NCBI RefSeq assembly: GCF_022748595.1
Contig: NZ_JALDSX010000003.1
Coordinates: 1 to 64,000, forward strand
Source: Brevibacterium sp. ZH18
GTDB lineage: Bacteria > Actinomycetota > Actinomycetes > Actinomycetales > Brevibacteriaceae
DNA: 64,000 bases
Reading direction: 5' to 3'
A program made the translations under genes and the position numbers. The notes beneath the pieces are model-generated. The model made no database searches. It had not been told where the DNA came from and worked only from the letters and a program-made list of their open reading frames with translations. Shown here piece by piece: positions 54,346 to 61,344 of this stretch. Positions within the stretch are counted from its first letter, which is position 1. Each line of letters opens with the position of its first letter.

Positions 54346-54471
54346 GGGAGTCTGCTGTCGCGTTACGGGAGACTGCTGTCGCGCCACCGGAGTTTGCTGT
54401 CGCGTTGCGGGAGACTGCTGTCGCGCCACCGGAGTTTGCTGTCTCGCCAACGGAGCTAGCTGTCCCGCCGC
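54346..54471. repeat. 21-bp tandem repeat, six units
   Basis: Units begin at 54346, 54367, 54388, 54409, 54430 and 54451 with an exact 21-bp period (GGGAGACTGCTGTCGCGCCAC type); units 2 and 4 are identical. It lies in the divergent 420-nt gap. On the minus strand it reads as a heptapeptide repeat (RQQSPVT), but without a ribosome site. Confidence 0.92.
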
Positions 54472-54524
54472 GAGGTCGATGTCCGAAAGGTGAGCTCATG
54501 GCGGGAGCTCGACCGTGCATTCAG

Positions 54525-54530
54525 TAGAGT
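54525..54530 (+). promoter_or_regulatory. Possible -10 (TAGAGT) of the antiporter gene
   Basis: TAGAGT lies 73 nt before the ATG at 54598 and 54 nt after the minisatellite; the leader contains AAAGGGA before the start codon. No clear -35. Confidence 0.35.
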
Positions 54531-54597
54531 GGGAGTTCGTCATCGACGACGGGCTCGGTGGAACTCGTCAACACCATCGTGAGAAAGGGACCGCTGC

Positions 54598-55998
54598 ATG
54601 GCTGTCGCCTGGTGGAGCATCCTGCCGTTCGTCCTTCTGCTGGGCTGCATAGCGGTGTTGCCGCTCATTCCTGCCACAGAGAAGACCTGGGACCGCAACC
54701 TCGTCAAGCTCATCGTTGCGCTGGTGCTCGGTGTGCCCATCGCCGTGTGGTTCGTCATCGGCGGAGCCGGACCCACTGTGGCCCACGCACTGCTCGAATA
54801 CTTCCAGTTCATCGTGCTCGTCGGCAGCCTGTTCGTCGCTTCGGGAGGCATCTTCCTCGTCGGCGACATCAAAGCCACGCCGAAGAACAACACGATCTTC
54901 CTGCTCGTCGGCGGTGTCCTGGCTTCCTTCATCGGCACCACGGGAGCGGCGATGCTCCTCATCCGGCCGATCCTCAACACCAATCAGGACCGCAAGCACC
55001 GCACCCATACGGTGATCTACACGATCTTCATCGTCGCGAACTGCGGCGGTCTGCTCACGCCCCTGGGCGATCCGCCGCTGTTCCTCGGCATGCTGCGCGG
55101 AGTCCCGTTCGAGTGGACCTTCGGCCTGTGGCCGTACTGGCTGTTCGTCAACGCGATGCTCCTGATCAGCTTCTACGCTCTCGACCGGAGAATGTACGCG
55201 AAGGAACCCGCCGAGGCGCTTGCCAAGGATGCCGAATACGTGACGAAACTAGGACTGCGGGGAGCCAGCGGACTGCTGTTCCTCGCCGTCATCATCGTCG
55301 CCGTCGCGTTCCTGCCCTCAGTCGACCTCCATGCGATCGAGTCCGGCCACGCGGGAATCGCCGCCTACGTTCCGTGGCGCGAGGTCGTGATGCTCCTGGC
55401 GGCGCTGGCCTCCTTTGTCTTCGGGGATAGGGGAGCCCGATTCGACCTCAACAAGTTCACCTGGGGCCCGATCCTCGAGGTCGGCGCCCTGTTCATCGGC
55501 ATCTTCCTCACCATGATGCCGGCCTTGGAGTACCTCGGTCAGGTGGCCCACAAGATTCCTCTCAATGAGATCTCGCTGTTCGTCTTCACCGGAGGCCTCT
55601 CGTCCGTGCTCGACAATGCGCCGACGTATGTGACGTTCTTCGAAATGGCCGCCCAGGTGCCTGGCGAGCCGAGGGTCGCCGGCGTCGCAGAGACGCTGCT
55701 CATCGCAGTGTCGCTGGGCGCGGTGATGGGTGGGGCGATCACCTACATCGGCAACGGACCGAACTTCATGGTCAAATCCGTTGCAGACTCGGCAAATGTC
55801 GCGATGCCCAGCTTTGGCGGCTACGTCGGATGGTCAATGACGCGTCTGGCTCCGATCCTCGCATCGATGGTGCTGATCTTCATGACCGAGGGCCTGTGGT
55901 GGAAGCTGCTCGGAGTCCTCGTCGCCCTGGTCATCCTCGGCCGAGCAGGCCTCGACATCCGAGCGAGTCGAATCGAAGAACGGGACAGACCCGCGTGA
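54598..55998 (+). CDS. Putative sodium:proton antiporter (NhaD/ion-transporter superfamily)
   Basis: A 466-residue polytopic protein with about 12 hydrophobic segments. Conserved polar motifs of the ion-transporter superfamily are present: IGTTGAAMLLIRPIL and NCGGLLTPLGDPPLF in the first half, LSSVLDNAPTYVTFFEMA and GAITYIGNGPNFMVKSVA in the second. These paired re-entrant-loop motifs are typical of NhaD-like Na+/H+ antiporters; a dicarboxylate substrate is an alternative. The ATG follows AAAGGGA. Confidence 0.82.
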   Translation: MAVAWWSILPFVLLLGCIAVLPLIPATEKTWDRNLVKLIVALVLGVPIAVWFVIGGAGPTVAHALLEYFQFIVLVGSLFVASGGIFLVGDIKATPKNNTIFLLVGGVLASFIGTTGAAMLLIRPILNTNQDRKHRTHTVIYTIFIVANCGGLLTPLGDPPLFLGMLRGVPFEWTFGLWPYWLFVNAMLLISFYALDRRMYAKEPAEALAKDAEYVTKLGLRGASGLLFLAVIIVAVAFLPSVDLHAIESGHAGIAAYVPWREVVMLLAALASFVFGDRGARFDLNKFTWGPILEVGALFIGIFLTMMPALEYLGQVAHKIPLNEISLFVFTGGLSSVLDNAPTYVTFFEMAAQVPGEPRVAGVAETLLIAVSLGAVMGGAITYIGNGPNFMVKSVADSANVAMPSFGGYVGWSMTRLAPILASMVLIFMTEGLWWKLLGVLVALVILGRAGLDIRASRIEERDRPA

Positions 55999-56020
55999 CA
56001 CGGTGGAGTGAGTCCGCCGC

Positions 56021-57298
56021 ATGAGCGCCCGGCGCAGGTCTGCCATCGGACCCGTATCCGGTGTCGGCATCTACTTCTCCAGCAATGGTCTCGTGTTCGC
56101 GGCCCTGTTGCCGTGGTATCCGCTGCTCGTTGAGAGGTTGGGGCTGAGCTCCTGGGAGTTCGGTCTCGTCGTCGCATCGTTCGCCGTCGGCGCGATAGCC
56201 TCCTCGGTGCTGCCCGCTCGGCTCATCGCCCGTTTCGGCGCCAACGCCGTTGTCGTCGGCGGGACGGTTCTGCTCGGACTCTCTGCTGCCGCCACCGCCT
56301 GGTCGACGAGCGGATGGATGATGGCCCTCGGTCTCTTCCTCGTCGGCTTCTTCGATGCGATCGTCGACGTTGCGCAGAATGTCGTGGGAATCGCCGTTCA
56401 GGACAGCCTCGGGCGGGTGATTCTGTCATCGATGCATGCGCTGTGGAGTCTGGGCGGTCTGCTCAGCGGCGCAGCTGCCACGTTTGCGGCCTCGAGCGGC
56501 ATGGACATGCGCCCTTATCTTGGAATTGTTGCGCTCGTCGCGGTCGGGCTCGTCGTCATAGCCCGGGTGCTGGTCGGGGAGGCTGCTGCACCTCGAGCGG
56601 CTCCTGACCCCGACGGCAGGGGCGCCGCAGATGGGGGATCCGCTCCCGAGTCCGTCTCCGGCGAGAGCTCGATCGGCGAAGGCCGCGCAGACTCCGAATC
56701 GGCAGAGGGAAGCCGGGCGCCGAGGCGGTCCAAACGGGCAGTCCTGCTTACGGTATTGCCTCTGGCCGTGCTCGCCGTGTGCGGCACAGCAGTGGAGGAC
56801 ATTGCGAACAATTGGTCGGCGATCGCGGCAGTCCAGTTCAGCGGGATTCCCATTGCTGCGGCCGGAATCGCCTTCAGCGTCGTCATCGGCAGCCAGTGCC
56901 TCGGCCGATTCAGCGGGGATCTCTTCGTCCAGCGCTTCGGGCCTGGTGCGGTCGCTCGCCTCGGCGGTGGTCTGATCGCACTCGGCGGCCTGGCTCTGGT
57001 GACCGCGGTGGAGCCGATTCAGCTGCTGGTCGGCCTTGCGCTGATGGGATACGGATCAGCGACTCTCGTGCCGGGCGCACTCAGTGCAGCCGCACACATT
57101 CCCGGTGCTGGACGGGCCGGGGGAGTAACGCTGGTCAACTGGATCATGCGGATCGGGTTCTTGGGAACCAGCCCGCTCGTCGGTGTCATTGCGACTGCTG
57201 GAAGTCTGCGGTGGGGTCTGGCGCTGCTCATCGTCATCGGCGTCCTGACGATGGTGTTCGCCGGGCGACTCGGAGCCGCATTCACGAAAGGTCGTTGA
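56021..57298 (+). CDS. Major facilitator superfamily transporter
   Basis: A 425-residue MFS protein with about 12 hydrophobic segments, a DxxxR-like loop after TM2 (ARLIARFGANAV) and an acidic Ser/Asp/Glu-rich cytoplasmic loop (residues about 190-235) between the two halves. It resembles FucP-like or uncharacterised MFS exporters more than sugar porters. It starts 22 nt after the antiporter stop and may be co-transcribed. Substrate unknown. Confidence 0.8.
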   Translation: MSARRRSAIGPVSGVGIYFSSNGLVFAALLPWYPLLVERLGLSSWEFGLVVASFAVGAIASSVLPARLIARFGANAVVVGGTVLLGLSAAATAWSTSGWMMALGLFLVGFFDAIVDVAQNVVGIAVQDSLGRVILSSMHALWSLGGLLSGAAATFAASSGMDMRPYLGIVALVAVGLVVIARVLVGEAAAPRAAPDPDGRGAADGGSAPESVSGESSIGEGRADSESAEGSRAPRRSKRAVLLTVLPLAVLAVCGTAVEDIANNWSAIAAVQFSGIPIAAAGIAFSVVIGSQCLGRFSGDLFVQRFGPGAVARLGGGLIALGGLALVTAVEPIQLLVGLALMGYGSATLVPGALSAAAHIPGAGRAGGVTLVNWIMRIGFLGTSPLVGVIATAGSLRWGLALLIVIGVLTMVFAGRLGAAFTKGR

Positions 57299-57349
57299 CG
57301 GTGAGGGCTTCAGCGTGCGAGCTTGGTGGGCATGTCGCTGTGCGGCTGA

Positions 57350-57441
57350 CCGGAACGATGGTTGCGACAGACACGTGAAGGCCGGAACGATGGTTGCGAG
57401 AGACGCGTGAAGGCCGGAACGGTGGCTGCGAGAGACGCGTG
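57350..57441. repeat. 32-bp tandem repeat, three units
   Basis: CCGGAACGATGGTTGCGA-type units start at 57350, 57382 and 57414, an exact 32-bp period; the third is slightly shorter. It lies between the MFS stop and the tRNA-Pro terminator. Confidence 0.88.
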
Positions 57442-57456
57442 TCAGAAATGAGAAAT

Positions 57457-57490
57457 GTGCCGCGACATCGAGTGAACGATATCGCGACAC
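57457..57490 (-). terminator. Terminator of tRNA-Pro
   Basis: A 14-bp stem (57457-57470 with 57477-57490) and 6-nt loop. The two imperfect positions are G-U pairs only when read on the minus strand, and a pyrimidine-rich tail (ATTTCTCATTTCT) follows on that strand. It ends 7 nt beyond the tRNA 3' end. Confidence 0.75.
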
Positions 57491-57496
57491 ATCATA

Positions 57497-57573
57497 TGGT
57501 CGGGCTAGCGGGATTTGAACCCACGACCTCTTCACCCCCAGTGAAGCGCGCTACCAAGCTGCGCCATAGCCCG
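57497..57573 (-). tRNA. tRNA-Pro (anticodon GGG)
   Basis: A full cloverleaf on the minus strand: acceptor CGGGCTA/TAGCCCG, D-arm GCGC...GCGC with AGCTTGGTA loop, anticodon stem CTTCA/TGAAG around loop CTGGGGG giving anticodon GGG, five-base variable loop, T-arm with TTCAAAT, discriminator A and an encoded CCA end. Length is 77 nt including CCA. Confidence 0.95.
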
Positions 57574-57607
57574 TTCCCGAACAACCTCGTAAGGCAACGA
57601 GACCAAG

Positions 57608-57635
57608 CCTATAACGATCATCGGCCAAGTGCCAA
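57608..57635 (-). promoter_or_regulatory. Promoter of tRNA-Pro
   Basis: On the minus strand, TTGGCA (57635-57630) and TATAGG (57613-57608) are 16 nt apart; the predicted start is about 28 nt before the mature tRNA. Confidence 0.5.
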
Positions 57636-57744
57636 AAATGCATTTCGTGACCTTGAGAAAACGGGTATCATCCCAGGTAGTCATATGAGAGACGGGTATG
57701 ATTCCAGGGACGATTCAACGGCCGGTAACATTTCCGTTTCGTGA

Positions 57745-57775
57745 TTGTTATGAAAGCATCCCAGGCGGCTATGCT
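57745..57775 (+). promoter_or_regulatory. Possible promoter of gcvH
   Basis: TTGTTA (57745-57750) and TATGCT (57770-57775) with a 19-nt spacer; the leader of about 24 nt contains AGAGGAG. The spacer is long, so the -35 call is weak. Upstream (57663-57712) a GACGGGTATNAT-like segment occurs twice. Confidence 0.35.
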
Positions 57776-57805
57776 TGGAGGACCAACAAGCTAAGAGGAG
57801 TCGAC

Positions 57806-58210
57806 ATGGCAAATCTGGATTATCCAGAGTCTTTGCGATACTCAACCGACCACGAATGGGTCGGGACTACGGAGAACAGCGCTGTTGTCCGTGTGGGTAT
57901 CACGGATTTTGCCCAAGAGCAGCTGGGTGACGTCGTCTACGTCGACCTTCCTGCTGTCGGCGATTCGATCACTGCTGGAGAATCCTGCGGCGAGGTGGAG
58001 AGCACGAAGAGCGTGTCCGATCTCATTGCGCCCGTGTCAGGTTCCATCACAGAAATCAACGAGGATCTCGACGATTCTCCTGAGACGGTGAACTCCGCTC
58101 CGTTCGAAGGCGGATGGATGTACCTCGTCGAACTCAGTGCCCCAGAGCAGGTTGAAACGCTGTTGAACAACGAGCAGTACCAAGAGCTCATTCAGAGCGA
58201 GGAGGCGTAA
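57806..58210 (+). CDS. gcvH: Glycine cleavage system H protein
   Basis: A 134-residue lipoyl carrier protein with the lipoylation site in GEVESTKSVSDL (Lys about 68) and the family patterns HEWVG and LGDVVYVDLP. It shuttles the aminomethyl group between the P and T proteins, which are not in this window. The ATG follows AGAGGAG. Standing alone upstream of an FHA gene reproduces the gcvH-garA order of mycobacteria. Confidence 0.95.
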   Translation: MANLDYPESLRYSTDHEWVGTTENSAVVRVGITDFAQEQLGDVVYVDLPAVGDSITAGESCGEVESTKSVSDLIAPVSGSITEINEDLDDSPETVNSAPFEGGWMYLVELSAPEQVETLLNNEQYQELIQSEEA

Positions 58211-59373
58211 TGTCGCAGAATAACGACCAAGGTCGACCCAACCCCTCGCAGACCTGGTACGACAACGGCCAGGTGCCGCAGTCGAAGAAGTTTCCATTCG
58301 GCGCCAGCAACGGTGAAGAGGCCACAGGAGCCGAGAACTCCGGCGCCGACCAGCGTGGTGTTGAGCAGGGGAGCACCCCTCCCTACGGCCAGACGCCAGT
58401 CGGCGGAAACGGTGCCCAGGCTCCGCAGTCACCGCAGGCTCCGCAGTCACCCCAGGCACCCCAGGCACCCCAATACGGCGATCCAGCCCAGCCCAACGGA
58501 CCTCACACTGGCAACCAGCAGTACGGGGACCAGCGATACGGCAACCCCGGACAGGGCCAGCAGAATCAGGGTCAGCAGAATCAGGGCCAGCGGCCTCAGG
58601 GGCAGAGCCAGGGCGGTCAGTATCAGGAGAATCAGTTCCAGCCTCCTCAGCCGACACACCAGCAGCCTCGACAGGGCAGTCAGCCAAATGGCGGTCAGTC
58701 ATACGACGGCCAGCAGTACGGCAGTCAGCCGAACGGTGCCCAGCAGTACGGCAGTCAGCCAAACGGCGGCCAGTCATACGGCAACCAGCCGAACGCAGGC
58801 CAGCAGCACGGCAACCAGCCCTACGGCAATCCGTCACAGGGTGCAGACTTCGGCCCGGGCTCTTCGTATTCCGGCAATCAGCCACAGGGCAACAATCAGC
58901 CACAGGGCAACAGTCAGGGTCAGGGACCGTACGACGTGAATAACCAGGACCAGCAGCGCCAGAACAACGGTGAAGCGGTTTCCAGCGACTCCGGCAGTCA
59001 GCAGTTCCAGGGAATCCTGGACCCGCACACCGGGGAGATCCACCCTGTCCCAGACATGGAGGGCCTGCAGGACACCGATGCGCTCCTCGTCGTCGTCTCC
59101 GGACCCGACTCCGGCTCGCAGATCCTGCTCGACACCGACGTAGTGACCGTGGGGCGCAGCCCGAACGCGGACATCTTCCTGGACGACGTCACTGTCTCCC
59201 GCAAGCATGCCGAGTTCATCCGCACGCCGAGTGGATTCACCCTGCGAGACACCGGATCGCTCAACGGAACATACGTCGGTCGCCAGCTGATCGACTCCAT
59301 CGAACTTCAGAATGGCGCCGATGTGCAGATCGGCAAGTTCCGTATGATCTTCCAGCAGCGTCCGCGCTCCTGA
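58210..59373 (+). CDS. garA: GarA/OdhI-like FHA protein with Gln/Asn/Gly-rich N-terminal arm
   Basis: A 387-residue protein. Residues about 288-387 form an FHA domain (GRSPNADIFLDDVTVSRKHAEF, then GSLNGTYVGR and QIGKFRMIF) that closely resembles OdhI/GarA, regulators of 2-oxoglutarate metabolism. The N-terminal 285 residues are low complexity, rich in Gln, Asn, Gly and Pro, with repeats such as QYGSQPNGAQ and PQSPQAPQ. The ETTS-type phospho-switch of GarA/OdhI is not found anywhere in the arm. The ATG overlaps the gcvH stop (TAATG). A PASTA kinase gene lies nearby. The FHA should bind phosphothreonine partners; self-inhibition by the classical switch appears lost. Confidence 0.85.
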   Translation: MSQNNDQGRPNPSQTWYDNGQVPQSKKFPFGASNGEEATGAENSGADQRGVEQGSTPPYGQTPVGGNGAQAPQSPQAPQSPQAPQAPQYGDPAQPNGPHTGNQQYGDQRYGNPGQGQQNQGQQNQGQRPQGQSQGGQYQENQFQPPQPTHQQPRQGSQPNGGQSYDGQQYGSQPNGAQQYGSQPNGGQSYGNQPNAGQQHGNQPYGNPSQGADFGPGSSYSGNQPQGNNQPQGNSQGQGPYDVNNQDQQRQNNGEAVSSDSGSQQFQGILDPHTGEIHPVPDMEGLQDTDALLVVVSGPDSGSQILLDTDVVTVGRSPNADIFLDDVTVSRKHAEFIRTPSGFTLRDTGSLNGTYVGRQLIDSIELQNGADVQIGKFRMIFQQRPRS

Positions 59374-59383
59374 CCGGGGGATA

Positions 59384-59869
59384 ATGTCAAACGTCGAAGT
59401 TGAGGTTGTCGGTGTGCGCATCGAAATGCCCGCCAACCAGCCGATCCTTTTGCTCAAGGCCACCGAGCCTGCCTACTACCTGCCGATCTGGGTGGGAGCC
59501 ATCGAAGCGAACGCACTGTCGATCGCTCAGCGGGGACTGACTCCTCCTCGCCCGATGTCGCATGCGCTTCTGCTTGATGTCCTCGGGTCCTATGAGGCGG
59601 AGCTGGCCGATGTCACCATCACTGGCCGCGACGGGCAGATCTTCTTGGCCGAGCTCCACACGAGCGACGGGAAGTCGATCTCCGCGCGTCCCTCGGATGC
59701 TGTGACCCTGGCGCTGACTGCATCCTGCCCGGTGTACGTCGATTCAGAACTGCTCGAAGAAGCCGGCATCGAGGCTCCCGCCGCTGATGAGGAAGAGGTG
59801 GCCCAGTTCAGGGACTTCCTCGACAACGTCTCAGCCGAGGACTTCGAAACCGGCACCGACACACCATGA
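59384..59869 (+). CDS. Bifunctional nuclease family (DUF151) protein
   Basis: A 161-residue protein with the DUF151 core (VEVVGVRIEMPANQPILLLK, PIWVGAIEANALSIAQRG, SARPSDAVTLALTA) and an acidic tail. Plant and mycobacterial relatives show DNase/RNase activity in vitro. In mycobacteria a DUF151 gene (Rv1829) lies two genes after garA with a MerR gene between; here it follows the FHA gene by 10 nt and that MerR gene is absent. Confidence 0.87.
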   Translation: MSNVEVEVVGVRIEMPANQPILLLKATEPAYYLPIWVGAIEANALSIAQRGLTPPRPMSHALLLDVLGSYEAELADVTITGRDGQIFLAELHTSDGKSISARPSDAVTLALTASCPVYVDSELLEEAGIEAPAADEEEVAQFRDFLDNVSAEDFETGTDTP

Positions 59870-59879
59870 AAGAACCACA

Positions 59880-61274
59880 GTGAGCCTTCATACTGATCCT
59901 GCCTTCGCCGACCGCGGTATCGCCGCCGCAGATTCCGACAATCTCAGCGGTCTCGACGACTGGCGAGAGATGGACCCGAAACAGCAGCCGACCTATCTTG
60001 ACGCCAAAGCGCTCGACGAGGCGATGACGAAGCTGCGCAGTTCGCCCCCATTGGTCTTCGCAGGTGAGGCCGATGTGCTCAAGCAGCGCATCGGAGCCGC
60101 CGCCCGCGGTGAGGCATTCGTCCTTGCCGGTGGTGACTGCGCCGAGTCCTTCACTGGAGCTCAGGCTGACAACATCCGCGCTCGTGTCCAGACGGTGCTG
60201 CAGATGGCAGCAGTGCTCACATACGGCGGATCGATGCCGGTCGTCAAGATCGGCCGCATGGCCGGCCAGTTCGCCAAGCCTCGTTCCCAGGACACCGAGA
60301 CCCGCGACGGCGTGACCCTTCCGTCGTTCCGCGGCGACATCGTCAACGGCTACGAATTCACCGAGGAGTCTCGTCGCCACGATCCCGCGCGTCTGCTCGA
60401 GGCCTACCAGGTCTCGGCTTCGACGCTCAACCTCATCCGCGCCTTCACCCAGGGCGGCTTTGCTGACCTCCGCTTGGTCCATGAATGGAACCGCGGTTTC
60501 CTCACATCAAATCCCGGGTACCAGCGCTACGAGCAGACCGCGAAGGAGATCGACCGTGCCATCCGCTTCATGGATGCCTGCGGTGCAGACTTCGAGGCAC
60601 TGAAGACCACAGAGTTCTACGCTGCCCATGAGGCACTGCTGCTGGAATACGAACGCGCACTGACCCGCATCGATTCGCGGACGGGTCGGGCCTACGACGT
60701 GTCAGGCCACTTCCTGTGGATCGGTGAGCGCACGCGTCAGATCGACGGTGCACACGTCGATTTCCTGTCCAAGGTCCGCAACCCCATCGGTGTCAAGCTC
60801 GGCCCGACTGCCACCGCCGATGATGCGTTGGCGCTGGCTGAGAAGCTCGACCCCGATGCCGAACCGGGACGACTGACCTTCGTGACCCGCATGGGCGCTG
60901 GCAATATCCGAGAGGCTCTGCCGAAGCTCCTCGCAGGAATCGGCGACCGACTGCCTCACGTGACCTGGGTCTGCGACCCGATGCACGGAAACACCATCAC
61001 ATCGAACACCGGCTACAAGACCCGCCGGTTCGAGGACGTCATGGCTGAGGTGGAAGGCTTCTTCAATGCGCATCAGGACGCCGGCACCATTCCTGGTGGC
61101 CTGCACATCGAACTCACCGGTGATGACGTCACCGAGATCATGGGCGGAGCGACAGAGATCGACGACGAGGGTCTGCGTCGCCGCTACGAGACGCTTGTCG
61201 ATCCGCGTCTCAACCACGATCAGTCACTCGAGATGGCCTTCCAAGTGGCAGAGTACCTGACCCGTCGCAACTGA
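59880..61274 (+). CDS. aroG: Class II 3-deoxy-7-phosphoheptulonate (DAHP) synthase
   Basis: A 464-residue first enzyme of the shikimate pathway, joining PEP and erythrose-4-phosphate. Class II motifs are clear: GGDCAESF, KIGRMAGQFAKPRS, GDIVNGYEF, DPMHGNT and HIELTGDDVTE. Length matches mycobacterial AroG (Rv2178c, 462). The start is GTG at 59880, 10 nt after the DUF151 stop, with only a weak ribosome site (GAAAGAA). Together with tyrA at 25.6 kb it shows aromatic amino acid synthesis. Confidence 0.94.
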   Translation: MSLHTDPAFADRGIAAADSDNLSGLDDWREMDPKQQPTYLDAKALDEAMTKLRSSPPLVFAGEADVLKQRIGAAARGEAFVLAGGDCAESFTGAQADNIRARVQTVLQMAAVLTYGGSMPVVKIGRMAGQFAKPRSQDTETRDGVTLPSFRGDIVNGYEFTEESRRHDPARLLEAYQVSASTLNLIRAFTQGGFADLRLVHEWNRGFLTSNPGYQRYEQTAKEIDRAIRFMDACGADFEALKTTEFYAAHEALLLEYERALTRIDSRTGRAYDVSGHFLWIGERTRQIDGAHVDFLSKVRNPIGVKLGPTATADDALALAEKLDPDAEPGRLTFVTRMGAGNIREALPKLLAGIGDRLPHVTWVCDPMHGNTITSNTGYKTRRFEDVMAEVEGFFNAHQDAGTIPGGLHIELTGDDVTEIMGGATEIDDEGLRRRYETLVDPRLNHDQSLEMAFQVAEYLTRRN

Positions 61275-61302
61275 ACGACGGGCTCGAGTCTGACCCGAAG
61301 TC

Positions 61303-61344
61303 AGCTAGCGAGCGAGCAACCTGTGAGCTGCTTACTCGCTAGCT
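61303..61344. terminator. Bidirectional terminator between DAHP synthase and the kinase gene
   Basis: A perfect 10-bp stem AGCTAGCGAG/CTCGCTAGCT (61303-61312 with 61335-61344), followed on the plus strand by GTCCTTCTTTTTG, a good T-tract. The kinase stop codon lies in the right arm. It serves both converging genes. Confidence 0.75.

Noticed and set aside
54152-54520. Minus frame with RQQSPVT heptapeptide repeats
   Set aside because: Created by the 21-bp tandem repeat; no ribosome site, and it overlaps the start of the sugar porter gene.
57497-57573. Integrated element at tRNA-Pro
   Set aside because: No integrase, no duplicated tRNA end and ordinary flanking genes.
57663-57805. Glycine riboswitch before gcvH
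   Set aside because: The leader of gcvH is short and shows none of the conserved paired aptamer cores I would expect; only a short direct repeat is visible.
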